Source: a virus
DNA: 28,713 nt
Strand: one strand, 5' to 3'
Virus record (IMG/VR): IMGVR_UViG_3300013104_000067
Span: 1-28,713 of that record
The notes under the pieces were generated by a model. That model was not told the DNA's origin, did not search any database, and was given only the letters and a program-made list of their open reading frames with translations. Shown piece by piece: positions 18,467 to 26,161 of the stretch. The position numbers and the translations under genes are program-made. Position 1 is the first letter of the stretch. Each line of letters starts with the position of its first letter.

Positions 18467-19714
18467 ATGCCCTTCAACATTCAGGCCGAGCGGGAGCGCC
18501 GTACCGCGCTGGCAAAGGAAACCCGCAACCTGCTGGACACCAGCACCGGTGACGGCAACAAGTGGACCCCGGAAAACCAGAAGAAGTACGACGAGAACGT
18601 CGGCGAGATCGAGCGAATCGATGCGGCTATCGAGCGCCACCAGAAGGTCATGGACCTGACGGCCGACGAGGAACTGCGCGAACAGGGCGTGCGCGAGCAC
18701 TCCACCTCGGCGACCCGTGGTGGCCGGGAGCTGTCCAACGAAATGCGGCTGTTCGACCGCTGGGCACGCGGCGGTGACGGCGCCCTGAACGCAGAGGACT
18801 GGAAGCAGGTCAACGCGGCAATGTCGGGCAACCCGGCCGTCAACCCGGAACAGGGCGGCTACACCGTGCCGACCACGCTGGCCGAGCAGATCCTGGAATC
18901 GCTCAAGGCTTACGGGGGCATGCGCCAGGTGGCCGACGTGTTCAGCACCGCCGGCGGCGAGCCGATGCAGTACCCGACCAGCGACGGCACCTCGGAAGAG
19001 GGCGAGTTGGTGGCCGAGAATCAGTCTGCGACCGACCAGGATGTGGCTTTCGGCACCAAGGGCCTGCAGGTCTACAAGTACAGCTCCAAGGTGGTGACCG
19101 TGCCGTGGGAGCTGCTGCAGGACAGCACCGCCGATATTGCCGGCTTCATCGAGAAGCGGCTGCAGACCCGCCTGGGCCGCATCACCAATCGCAACTACAC
19201 CGTCGGTAGCGGCGTCGGTCAGCCGATGGGTGCTTTCACTGCGGCCTCGGTTGGCAAGATCGGTTCCGCGTCGGCTCTCCCGATCATCACCTATGACGAC
19301 CTGGTGGATCTGGAGCACAGCGTCGACCCGGCCTATCGCGCGCTGGCGAAGTGGATGTTCCACGACGACATGCTCAAGCTGATTCGCAAGGTGAAGGACG
19401 ACCAGGGCCGGCCGATCTTCGTGCCGGGCTACGAGCAGGGCAACCCGGGCGGTGCGCCGGATCGCCTGCTCAACCGCGATATCCAGATCAACCAGCACGC
19501 CCCGGCGCCGGCAGCCGGCGCCACTTCCATCGCCTTCGGCGACTTCAGCTACTACAAGATCCGCGACGTGATGGCGGTCACCCTGTTCCGCTTCAACGAC
19601 TCGGCCTACGTCAAGAAGGGACAGGTGGGCTTCATGGCGTGGATGCGCTCCGGCGGCAACCTGGTTGATGTGGGTGGAGCGCTGAAGACCTTCAAGCACG
19701 GCGCCGCGGCCTAA
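18467..19714 (+). CDS. Major capsid protein (HK97 gp5 family)
   Basis: A 415-aa shell protein. Residues 1-105 are a charged helical Delta/scaffolding-type domain (ERERRTALAKETRNLLD...IERIDAAIERHQKVMD). The HK97-fold core starts near GNPAVNPEQGGYTVPTTLAEQI and includes KYSSKVVTVPWELLQDS, LGRITNRNYTVGSG..QPMG and AFGDFSYYKIRDV. The prohead protease encoded just upstream would remove the Delta region around residues 100-125. The start at 18467 has AGAGGA upstream. Whether it cross-links as HK97 does cannot be decided here. Confidence 0.96.
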   Translation: MPFNIQAERERRTALAKETRNLLDTSTGDGNKWTPENQKKYDENVGEIERIDAAIERHQKVMDLTADEELREQGVREHSTSATRGGRELSNEMRLFDRWARGGDGALNAEDWKQVNAAMSGNPAVNPEQGGYTVPTTLAEQILESLKAYGGMRQVADVFSTAGGEPMQYPTSDGTSEEGELVAENQSATDQDVAFGTKGLQVYKYSSKVVTVPWELLQDSTADIAGFIEKRLQTRLGRITNRNYTVGSGVGQPMGAFTAASVGKIGSASALPIITYDDLVDLEHSVDPAYRALAKWMFHDDMLKLIRKVKDDQGRPIFVPGYEQGNPGGAPDRLLNRDIQINQHAPAPAAGATSIAFGDFSYYKIRDVMAVTLFRFNDSAYVKKGQVGFMAWMRSGGNLVDVGGALKTFKHGAAA

Positions 19715-19734
19715 GCGCCCGGACCACGAACGGA

Positions 19735-19758
19735 GGGGCGCCCCGTGTGGGGCGTCCC
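19735..19758 (+). other. GC-rich mRNA hairpin before the Ala-rich head protein gene
   Basis: GGGGCGCCCC (19735-19744) pairs with GGGGCGTCCC (19749-19758) through a GTGT loop, with one G-U pair. No T tract follows; GGAG of the next gene's ribosome binding site starts 3 nt after it. It could be an mRNA stability or translation-control element. Confidence 0.55.
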
Positions 19759-19770
19759 TCGGAGACGATC

Positions 19771-20358
19771 ATGGCAAAGCAGAAGAACACCGCAACGCGG
19801 GTTGCGCCAGTTGTCGCGGCCGAGGCTGGCGCGCCCGTCACGGCCCCGGTAGTCGTTGATGCTGGCGCGGCCACCGGTGAGAAGCCCGAAGAACTGACCG
19901 GCGATGCTGAACTGCCGGTTGCCGGGGGCGCCGAGGTGGTCACCGGTGAGCCCGGCCAGGTGGCCGACAGCGTGGATGAAGACGGCGCGGCGGTCACAGT
20001 ACCGGCAGTCGTCGATGCCGGTGTGGCTACCGGTGAAGAAACCGAAGAACTGACCGGCGATGCTGAACTGCCGGTTGCCGGCGGCGCCGAGGTGGTCGCC
20101 CGTGAGCCCGGACAGATTGCCGACGGCGTGGGCGAAGGCAACGGCGCGGCCGAAGCAGAGAGCGCCGCGGCGCCGCCGCACCAGCCGCCGCAGCAATCGG
20201 AGCGTGAGACCGTGCCGGCTCTGGTGCTCAGCGACAACCACTTGGGCAAGGTCGGCCAGGTAATCCAAGTCGATGCGGCCCACGCCGAGGCGCTGCGCCT
20301 GGGCGGGCTGATCGACACCTATCCCAACGCGATCAAGGCGGCAACGCCGGAGGAGTAG
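19771..20358 (+). CDS. Head-associated protein with a tandem 52-residue duplication
   Basis: A 195-aa acidic protein. The ATG at 19771 follows GGAG. About residues 24-131 are two copies of a 52-aa Ala/Gly/Val/Glu-rich unit (ATGE..EELTGDAELPVAGGAEVV). A Pro/Gln linker leads to a C-terminal domain of about 45 aa (VPALVLSDNHLGKVGQVIQVDAAHAEALRLGGLID). That last domain matches, from memory, the short protein found after the capsid gene in many HK97-like phages. It may be a minor head or decoration protein; the duplicated arm is unusual. Confidence 0.7.
   Translation: MAKQKNTATRVAPVVAAEAGAPVTAPVVVDAGAATGEKPEELTGDAELPVAGGAEVVTGEPGQVADSVDEDGAAVTVPAVVDAGVATGEETEELTGDAELPVAGGAEVVAREPGQIADGVGEGNGAAEAESAAAPPHQPPQQSERETVPALVLSDNHLGKVGQVIQVDAAHAEALRLGGLIDTYPNAIKAATPEE
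19840..20162 (+). repeat. In-frame tandem duplication, 156-bp period
   Basis: Two units, about 19851-20006 and 20007-20162, are offset by exactly 156 bp (52 codons). The longest identical run is 40 bp (19886-19925 matching 20042-20081); elsewhere the copies have diverged mainly by substitution. It keeps the reading frame of the head-associated protein. Confidence 0.88.
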
Positions 20359-20361
20359 CCC

Positions 20362-20784
20362 ATGCTGCGCACGGTGAGCCCGGCGACCGAAGAGCCTGTG
20401 TCGCTGAGTGAAGCGAAGGCGCATCTTGTCGTGATCCATGACGCCGACGACGCGCTGATCGGCGCGTTCATTGCCGCTGCTCGCGAGTCCGTGGAGCGCA
20501 ATACCGGCTATGCGTTGGTGGAGGCTTCCTACGAATGGACGCCAGTGGGACAGCGGCAATCGCCTCTCCCCATTGAGCCGGCGACGGTGACGAGCGCTGC
20601 CGGCGAGTATCCGGTTCTCTTCACCACCACCCCCGGACCAATGCCAGGGCCGTTGCGGGCCGCGATCTTGCTGACGCTGGGCGACCTCTACGCCAATCGC
20701 GAAGGATTGGTGGTGGGTGCGACCTGTGTCGAGAATCCAACCGTGGATCGCCTGATGTTCCCATACCGTCGGGTGCTGCCATGA
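20362..20784 (+). CDS. Head-tail connector (gp6-like / phiE125 gp8 family)
   Basis: A 140-aa connector that binds the portal to continue the neck. The N-terminal helix pattern PVSLSEAKAHLVVIHDADDALIGAFIAAARESVERNTGYALVEAS is characteristic of the HK97 gp6-like family. The C-terminal PLRAAILLTLGDLYANREGLV is the second hallmark helix. It begins 3 bp after the preceding gene and overlaps the next (ATGA). Confidence 0.92.
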   Translation: MLRTVSPATEEPVSLSEAKAHLVVIHDADDALIGAFIAAARESVERNTGYALVEASYEWTPVGQRQSPLPIEPATVTSAAGEYPVLFTTTPGPMPGPLRAAILLTLGDLYANREGLVVGATCVENPTVDRLMFPYRRVLP

Positions 20785-21113
20785 GGCGGGCAGGAAAGTA
20801 TCGCCATCGCATTGCCTTGCAGATTCAAGAACCCGTGCGTGATCCGCTTGGGGGCGATGAGGTGGAATGGGTGGGCTGGCAGGCAGACGTGCCGGCCGAG
20901 GTGGTCCCGCTTTCAGGGCGTGAATTCGTTGCTGCATCGGCTGAGTACGGCCAAGTCACAGCGCGCATGGAAATTCCGTATCTGCCAGGTGTTCTCAACA
21001 CAATGCGCGCGGTGTTTGACGGCCAGCACTACGCGATCCGCGCCGTCCTGCCTGATCCCACGGCGCGGGGGCACATCACCTTGATGGTAGACGCGGGGCT
21101 CTCCGATGGCTGA
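20781..21113 (+). CDS. Head closure protein (SPP1 gp16-type head-tail joining)
   Basis: A 110-aa protein of the phage head-tail joining family. It starts GKYRHRIALQIQEPVRDPLGGDEVEWVGWQADVPAEVVPLSGREFVAA, a barrel-like pattern typical of stoppers that close the neck after packaging. It ends in a strand HITLMVDAGL. Overlaps of 4 and 8 bp with its neighbours indicate coupled translation. Confidence 0.9.
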   Translation: MRRAGKYRHRIALQIQEPVRDPLGGDEVEWVGWQADVPAEVVPLSGREFVAASAEYGQVTARMEIPYLPGVLNTMRAVFDGQHYAIRAVLPDPTARGHITLMVDAGLSDG

Positions 21114-21609
21114 GCAGATCGAGATCCATGGCCTTGACGGGCTCCTCTCGTCGCTGAAGGCGCTGCCGGTTGAGCTGCAGGGAAAGCCTCTGCAGACCGC
21201 GCTGCGTCGGGGCGGCAATCTGATTCGCGATGCGGCACGCGCTCGTGTGCCGCGTGCCAGCGGATTCCTGGCCACGCAGATCGTGGTGCGCAGGGCCAAT
21301 GCGCGCAATCGGAACAGGGCCGGCGTTGGGCCGGGTGGCGAGTATTTCACCGTTGGCGTCAAAACTGGCAAACGCGCCAAGTATGCAAACACCAAGAGGA
21401 ACCGCCGGCAGCGCCGGGTTGGCAAGGTCTACGTGCAGGCAGGTTGGGCCAGCTACTGGCGGTATCTGGAATTTGGCACGAAGAAGATGGCGGCAAAGCC
21501 GTTCCTGACGCCAGCCGCTGAGGCGAACGGGCCCCAGGCGGCGCAGCTGATTGTCGACCAGACCCGCGCGGCTATCGACCGGGTAATGAAGGCAAGGGGG
21601 TGGAAATGA
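21106..21609 (+). CDS. HK97 gp10-like tail/neck protein
   Basis: A 167-aa protein of the HK97 gp10 family, used at the head-tail interface. Key phrases are IEIHGLDGLLSSLKALPVELQGKPLQTALRRGGNLIRDAARARVP, a basic middle region, and WASYWRYLEFGTKKMAAKPFLTPA, which is the family signature. The start at 21106 overlaps the head-closure gene, and the end overlaps the next gene by four bases. Confidence 0.92.
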   Translation: MAEQIEIHGLDGLLSSLKALPVELQGKPLQTALRRGGNLIRDAARARVPRASGFLATQIVVRRANARNRNRAGVGPGGEYFTVGVKTGKRAKYANTKRNRRQRRVGKVYVQAGWASYWRYLEFGTKKMAAKPFLTPAAEANGPQAAQLIVDQTRAAIDRVMKARGWK

Positions 21610-21968
21610 TGGTGCCGCTTATTCAGGAGCTGCTGCAGGGCGATGAGGCCGTGCGGAGTCTGTTTGGTGATCCCGTCCGTGTTTTCCCCTCTACGGCGCC
21701 GCAGGACACCGCATTGCCTTACGCCACGTGGGATGTTGTGGGCGGCTCACCATCCAAACTGCTTTCCGAGCGACCGCCCGCCGATGGCTGGCGCGTCCGG
21801 TTGACGGTTTGGGGGAAATCGACGTCCAAAGCCAACGCTGCTGCGGTGGCAGTTCGCGACGCTGTGGAGACAGTCGGAAGCATCGAGTCCTACAACCCAC
21901 CGCCCGATGACGACGATACAGGGGCGTTTGGCATCTCCTTCGACGCTCGACTGCTGCAGCTTCGCTGA
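21606..21968 (+). CDS. Tail completion/terminator protein (DUF3168 family)
   Basis: A 120-aa protein with the DUF3168 pattern: MVPLIQELLQGDEAVRSLFGD at the start, FPSTAPQDTALPYATWDVVGG, and WRVRLTVWGKSTSKANAAAVAVRDAVETV. It probably caps the tail tube. The ATG at 21606 gives an ATGA overlap with the previous stop and has a G-rich ribosome binding site; a GTG at 21600 and an ATG at 21609 are alternatives. A terminator-like hairpin follows. Confidence 0.88.
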   Translation: MMVPLIQELLQGDEAVRSLFGDPVRVFPSTAPQDTALPYATWDVVGGSPSKLLSERPPADGWRVRLTVWGKSTSKANAAAVAVRDAVETVGSIESYNPPPDDDDTGAFGISFDARLLQLR

Positions 21969-21990
21969 CCAATTCAACGGCAATCCATCG

Positions 21991-22010
21991 GCCCCGCAAG
22001 GGGCTTTTTT
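21991..22010 (+). terminator. Terminator-like hairpin before the tail tube gene
   Basis: GCCCC (21991-21995), a GCAA loop, GGGGC (22000-22004), then six T. It is a small but complete intrinsic-terminator pattern inside the late operon, upstream of a highly expressed tail gene. Confidence 0.7.
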
Positions 22011-22046
22011 CATACCCGGCGACGGGCACAACGCAAGGAAAACCCT

Positions 22047-22520
22047 ATGGGACAGGTACTGAAGTCCAAGCACACCCAGCTGTTCATCGCCATCGGCGCG
22101 GCGGAGGTCATCAAGGTGACCCGTGTCCGTTCGGTCGGCTTCCCTGACGGCCAGGCCTCGGAAATCGATATCTCGGACTTCGATGACGACTGGGATCAGT
22201 TCGTCGCTGGCCGCAAGGCGACCGGCAGCACGAGCATCGAGGTGATCTATGACTCGGTCGATTCCGAGGCGCTGGAGGAACTGCACCGCACTGGCGCGGT
22301 GGTCAACTTCCTGGTCACCGCGCCGGCCAGCGAAACGGCGGGCGCGGATAAGCCTGCGGCGGTAAATGGCGTCATCACCCCGCCGACGGCGGTTGTGTCG
22401 AAGCAGTTCAATGGCTTCGTGCAGAACTTCGCGGTGACGGTGGCCGACAACGATGTGTGGAAGGCCACGATGACCATCCGTGGCTCCGGCGCAGTCGAAA
22501 CGCACCGCCCGACGCCCTGA
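22047..22520 (+). CDS. Major tail tube protein
   Basis: A 157-aa protein, beta-rich, with GQVLKSKHTQLFIAIG at the start, SVGFPDGQASEIDISDFDDDWDQFVAGRKATGSTSIEVIYD, and a C-terminal strand segment FVQNFAVTVADNDVWKATMTIRGSG. This is the lambda gpV-type tail tube pattern without the extra Ig-like domain. The ATG at 22047 has AAGGAA upstream. It is followed by a hairpin terminator and the tail chaperone genes. Confidence 0.9.
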   Translation: MGQVLKSKHTQLFIAIGAAEVIKVTRVRSVGFPDGQASEIDISDFDDDWDQFVAGRKATGSTSIEVIYDSVDSEALEELHRTGAVVNFLVTAPASETAGADKPAAVNGVITPPTAVVSKQFNGFVQNFAVTVADNDVWKATMTIRGSGAVETHRPTP

Positions 22521-22545
22521 CGGCAACAACGGCGCTGTCTCTTTC

Positions 22546-22571
22546 GGCCCACTTCGGTGGGCCTTCTCTTT
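22546..22571 (+). terminator. Terminator-like hairpin after the tail tube gene
   Basis: GGCCCAC (22546-22552), a TTCG loop, GTGGGCC (22557-22563), followed by TTCTCTTT. The UUCG tetraloop makes a very stable stem. It may set the ratio of tube protein to downstream products. Confidence 0.75.
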
Positions 22572-22646
22572 GGCAGGGCGCGCGGATCCTCCGCGTGTTA
22601 GCCGTGCGCGGCCCGCGCGCCCTGTCGCCATTCAAGGAAACGGCCA

Positions 22647-23018
22647 ATGAGCAAGACCAACGACAGCAACGAAGCCCTGGCAGGAACGGTGAGCATCCTT
22701 CAGGCGTTCACCAGCGCCGGCATGTTCGCCGCAAAGGACGTGCAGCCGGACACAATCGAACTGCCGGACGGCACCAAGGCGGACTTCTTCGTGCGCGCGC
22801 TGCCGGATACCGAGTTCCGCCAGCTGTGGAGCACCGCCGACCGTGCCAAGCTGATCGCGGCCACGATCTGCGATGAGAGCGGCAAGCGTGTACTCACTGA
22901 AAAGCAGGCCGGCGAGCTGAAGCCGAAGGTGGCGGCAAGTCTGCAGACGATTGCGCTCAAGCACGCAGGCTTCGGCAGTGACGCTGACGCCCTGCGGGAA
23001 GAAGCGGGAAACGGCTAA
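22647..23018 (+). CDS. Tail assembly chaperone G
   Basis: A 123-aa protein, the unshifted product of the tail chaperone pair. Features are EALAGTVSILQAFTSAGMFAAKD and PDGTKADFFVRALPDTEFRQLWST, then a helical region ending in EEAGNG. G and the longer GT product coat the tape measure and bring tail tube subunits during assembly; neither stays in the virion. The start at 22647 follows AAGGAA. A slippery heptamer lies two codons before the stop codon. Confidence 0.85.
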   Translation: MSKTNDSNEALAGTVSILQAFTSAGMFAAKDVQPDTIELPDGTKADFFVRALPDTEFRQLWSTADRAKLIAATICDESGKRVLTEKQAGELKPKVAASLQTIALKHAGFGSDADALREEAGNG

Positions 23019-23311
23019 GGCAGCGCGGCGAGGATTGGTTCTGGCATGTCCTCGCCGGCCATCTGCATCGCACGGTGGCGGAGCTGCGATCCACCATGTC
23101 GCGCCGGGAGTTCCTGTGGTGGTGGGAGTTCCACAAGCGCAACCCCATCGACCCAGTCAGCATCCATCAGAAGCCTGCGGCATTCATCGCGTACATCACA
23201 GCTGCACACAGCCAAGGCGGAACTAAGCGCGGCATGCAGCATTTTCTAGACGCCCTGGTGCCTCGCTCTGACGACGACGAGGCGCAGGACTGGTTCGATT
23301 CCCTTGGATGA
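22647..23311 (+). CDS. Tail assembly chaperone GT, -1 frameshift fusion
   Basis: The joined product is 122 codons of G, then -1 slippage on GGGAAAC and 99 more codons (23012-23308), 221 aa in total. The T part begins RLRQRGEDWFWHVLAGHLHRTVAELRST and contains MSRREFLWWWEFHKRNPIDP, a DUF4035-like pattern typical of the T region. The -1 frame is open from the slip site to the stop at 23309-23311. T alone has an ATG at 23075 but no convincing ribosome binding site, which supports fusion rather than separate translation. Confidence 0.85.
23006..23012 (+). promoter_or_regulatory. Programmed -1 frameshift slippery site GGGAAAC
   Basis: The heptamer is in the correct phase (G GGA AAC in the G frame), so tRNAs on GGA and AAC can re-pair with GGG and AAA. 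It lies one codon before GGC-TAA. Lambda uses GGGAAAG in the same role. Confidence 0.88.
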
Positions 23312-23314
23312 CCC

Positions 23315-25282
23315 ATGGCTGACACGTTCGGGCGCTTCGCAGCGCTCCCCATTGGACCCCTGCTCGCAGCTCGCGACGGAGGGCTTACTCTCGCAACTAC
23401 CGCAGCCGCCGACGCGCGCAGGTGCGCGCGGTCCGACTTCGCGCTCACGAGCGGAACCGTGGGCGTCGAGTTCGCCGCGTGGGGTGATGACGATCTGGCG
23501 GCAGTAGTCGGGTTTGTGAACGATTCCGCGCCGCTCAACGAGCCGTTAGGCTCCAACGGTGCCGGTATCGGGTGGGAGCTGGCGACCGGTCGGCTAGTGC
23601 AAGGGATCGGCGCGATTGCCACTGGCCTGCCGACGGTGGCCAAGGGCGATATTGTCGGGCTGCGTGTGGTGTTTGGTGGCCCGTCTCGCCTGCAGCTCTA
23701 CCTAAACGAGGCGATGGTTCATCAGCGGGATTTGCTGCTGGCGGGGCCGCTCTACTTTGCGGCGTCTCTCTCGGCCACGAAAGCGGGTGGCCTGTGCCTG
23801 GCGGTCAACGCCGGGCAGTGGGGGGCGCGCAGTGATGCAGCGATTGCCGGGTGGCGGCTGGATCAGGCACAAGCCGCTGCCACTCGCCTTGCCGATGCCG
23901 ACTGGCTTTCGGCACCGGGCGATAGCCCCGCAAATGCCCGCTACGAAGGGTTGGTGGCCGAGGGCGTGAACCTGGTGCAGGAATTGAGTTTCTGGCCGTG
24001 GGGAGGTGACCCCGTATCGCAAACGGCAGCTGCTGAGTGCGTGGTGGCTGATGCCGACGGCATGCTTGACGGTCTCGCGCTCTCGGGCGGCTCGGGTGCC
24101 TCGGTACAGATCCTGCTGGTTGATGAAACCGCCATGCTCGCCGACGCGGCGCCGGTGTTCCGTTGCGCAATCGATCAGATCGAGATCAACGACGACGGCA
24201 GCAAGACCCTCCATCTGCGGGACGCGCACGACTATCTGGCCCAGCCCATCAACCGCGGCGTCTTCCTGCCCAATGTCGCGTCTCTGGCATGGAAGCCGCA
24301 GCCGGTCGTGATCGGCGCCGTGGCGAGCGTGCCGGCCGCCGGCGGCAATTCGGATGCCACCTCCATGTTCCTGGCCGATGGCCCGGTCTACGTCGATGCG
24401 GTTATGGATCGCGGCGACCTGATGGAACCGGGGACGTTTGAAGTTGCGCCGGATCACCAGCAACTGCTGATGAAGTCTCCACCGGTGACGCCTGTGGTGG
24501 TGGACCTGTCCAGCGTGGGGGCCGGAATGGCGCCCGCAACGCTGTCTGCAGCCGTCGCCGAGATCATGGGGCGGTTGGGCATGGGGGCATGGTCTGCGGT
24601 CGACTGCGCAGCGATCGACGCCGCTACCGGCTATGCGGGGGTCGGGTACTACGCAGGGACCTCGATTACCGGCCGCGATGCACTCAACGCGATCTTGCCC
24701 AGCTATGGAGCCGGGTGCTACCAGGATGCCACGGGCGTGCTGCGCTTCGTTCGGGTAGTGGCGCCCGAGAGCTACGAGGGCCTGCCGGCGTTCGAGCTGA
24801 CCGACGACGATTTGGCCAGCGACTTGGTGGGCGTACCTGACGAAGCTCCCAATCTGACCCGCCGCATGGCCTACAGGCCGAATGCCCAGGCCTTGGGTGC
24901 GTCGGACCTGGTCACCGACGTGGTCGACGTTCCGCAGGCGCGGCGTGACGAACTGACTGCCTTGTATCGCGGCCAGGTGTTCGCGGCTGGGCCGCTGGAC
25001 GCTCACTACCGCCGGGCCGAGGCAGCAGATCCGGTGATCTCGCTGTTCTGGCGGGCCGCCGACGCGCAGGCCGAAATCGACCGGGTTGTGGCGATCTACC
25101 AGCGGCAGCGCTTCTTCTACCAGGTCACCGTCCGCGGCGATCAGCAGCTTGCGCCGCTGCCCGGGCAGATTGGCCGGCTGTCCTACGGCCGTTACGGCCT
25201 GGCCGACGGGAAACCGGTGATGGTGCGCCGAGTCGAGCGAAACCCAGCCACGGGTGATGTGGTGCTGACCTTGTGGGGATGA
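23315..25282 (+). CDS. Large tail protein with N-terminal lectin/SPRY-like region
   Basis: A 655-aa protein that I cannot assign to a named family. Residues about 1-195 look like a beta-sandwich; KGDIVGLRVVFGGPSRLQLYLNEAMVH and LYFAASLSATKAGGLCLAVNAGQW resemble SPRY/concanavalin-like domains. Residues about 210-330 are beta-rich (QTAAAECVVADADGMLDGLAL). The C-terminal 300 residues (DVVDVPQARRDELTALYRGQVF..., QRFFYQVTVRGDQQLAPLPGQIGRLSYG) look like a tail hub or baseplate module. It lies between the GT chaperone and the tape measure, where siphophages usually have nothing. A role at the tail tip or in host binding is inferred. Confidence 0.75.
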   Translation: MADTFGRFAALPIGPLLAARDGGLTLATTAAADARRCARSDFALTSGTVGVEFAAWGDDDLAAVVGFVNDSAPLNEPLGSNGAGIGWELATGRLVQGIGAIATGLPTVAKGDIVGLRVVFGGPSRLQLYLNEAMVHQRDLLLAGPLYFAASLSATKAGGLCLAVNAGQWGARSDAAIAGWRLDQAQAAATRLADADWLSAPGDSPANARYEGLVAEGVNLVQELSFWPWGGDPVSQTAAAECVVADADGMLDGLALSGGSGASVQILLVDETAMLADAAPVFRCAIDQIEINDDGSKTLHLRDAHDYLAQPINRGVFLPNVASLAWKPQPVVIGAVASVPAAGGNSDATSMFLADGPVYVDAVMDRGDLMEPGTFEVAPDHQQLLMKSPPVTPVVVDLSSVGAGMAPATLSAAVAEIMGRLGMGAWSAVDCAAIDAATGYAGVGYYAGTSITGRDALNAILPSYGAGCYQDATGVLRFVRVVAPESYEGLPAFELTDDDLASDLVGVPDEAPNLTRRMAYRPNAQALGASDLVTDVVDVPQARRDELTALYRGQVFAAGPLDAHYRRAEAADPVISLFWRAADAQAEIDRVVAIYQRQRFFYQVTVRGDQQLAPLPGQIGRLSYGRYGLADGKPVMVRRVERNPATGDVVLTLWG

Positions 25283-25286
25283 GAAC

Positions 25287-26048
25287 GTGCTTATCGGATT
25301 TGGAATGCCGGCTGCGGTGACCGTGGCGCTGGCTGGCGGGACATGGCTCAGCAGCGATCAGGGCTCGGCTCTTTTTGACGGCAAGCCTGGTCGCGCCAGT
25401 CGGATCCGCAGGACGGGGCCACTGTCGGTCACTGTCACGCTTGCTCAGGCTGTCGTACCTGGGATCGTGGCAGTGCTGGGTCTGAATGTCCCTCCTGGCA
25501 TTGAGGTTCGTGCTGCAGGCGCAGTGGGCACAACCACGCGGCTCCCTGACGGCACCGTGTGCGCGTGGCTATTTCCACAGGCGCAGGTGCCGCTTGCGAC
25601 CGTGTCGGTGGAGATCGACACCAACGTGACCAACGTCGATATCGGCGAGATTGCGATCTTCCAGGCTGTCGACGTAGGTATCAGCGACGGATGGGGAGTT
25701 GCACCAATCGACACGAGCGCTCACACGCGAACGAAAGGGGGGCAGGTCAACACCGTTCCCGGCGTGGTGTACCGCCGCCTGACCTGCACCTTCTCGGGTC
25801 GGCCTACCGACGTCGTTCGTGGCGGCGGCCTGGCCGGTGTCGATTGGGAGACCGTCGCTGCGGCGCTGGCTGGGCGACGCCGTTCCTGCGTGGTCCCTCA
25901 GTACAGGGACATGGCAACAAAGGAACTGGACCCCAGGTTGGCGGCGCGATCTGCGCTGTATGGCTACCCGACTCAGCTGCCGAGCGCGGAGAACATCAGC
26001 CGGCAGTACTTCACGGGATACATGGAGTTTGAAGAAGTGCCTGCCTGA
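25287..26048 (+). CDS. Tail-associated protein of unknown function
   Basis: A 253-aa protein starting at GTG 25287, or ATG 25305 (MPAAVTVALAGG). It is beta-rich throughout (LSVTVTLAQAVVPGIVAVLGLNVPPG, ATVSVEIDTNVTNVDIGEIAIFQ). It ends in YPTQLPSAENISRQYFTGYMEFEEVPA. It is 4 bp behind the 655-aa gene, followed by a terminator and the tape measure. It probably works with the preceding protein as a virion component; no family is recognised. Confidence 0.7.
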   Translation: MLIGFGMPAAVTVALAGGTWLSSDQGSALFDGKPGRASRIRRTGPLSVTVTLAQAVVPGIVAVLGLNVPPGIEVRAAGAVGTTTRLPDGTVCAWLFPQAQVPLATVSVEIDTNVTNVDIGEIAIFQAVDVGISDGWGVAPIDTSAHTRTKGGQVNTVPGVVYRRLTCTFSGRPTDVVRGGGLAGVDWETVAAALAGRRRSCVVPQYRDMATKELDPRLAARSALYGYPTQLPSAENISRQYFTGYMEFEEVPA

Positions 26049-26120
26049 CCGAGAAGCCTCACGACCCTCATCTATCGGAGGGCGCTCGTAGAAAAGCCGG
26101 ATCCACCGGCAGCCACCAAG

Positions 26121-26150
26121 AGTCCCGCCATGAGCGGGGCTTTCTAGTTT
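26121..26150 (+). terminator. Terminator-like hairpin before the tape measure gene
   Basis: AGTCCCGC (26121-26128) pairs with GCGGGGCT (26134-26141), including a T-G pair, and is followed by TTCTAGTTT. It is the fourth hairpin of this kind within the late genes. Confidence 0.6.
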
Positions 26151-26161
26151 CTGGAGCCGCG

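Noticed and set aside
18182-19699. 505-codon minus-strand frame opposite the capsid gene
   Set aside because: Antisense shadow of a clear capsid gene in high-GC DNA; composition is unnatural and there is no motif or supporting context.
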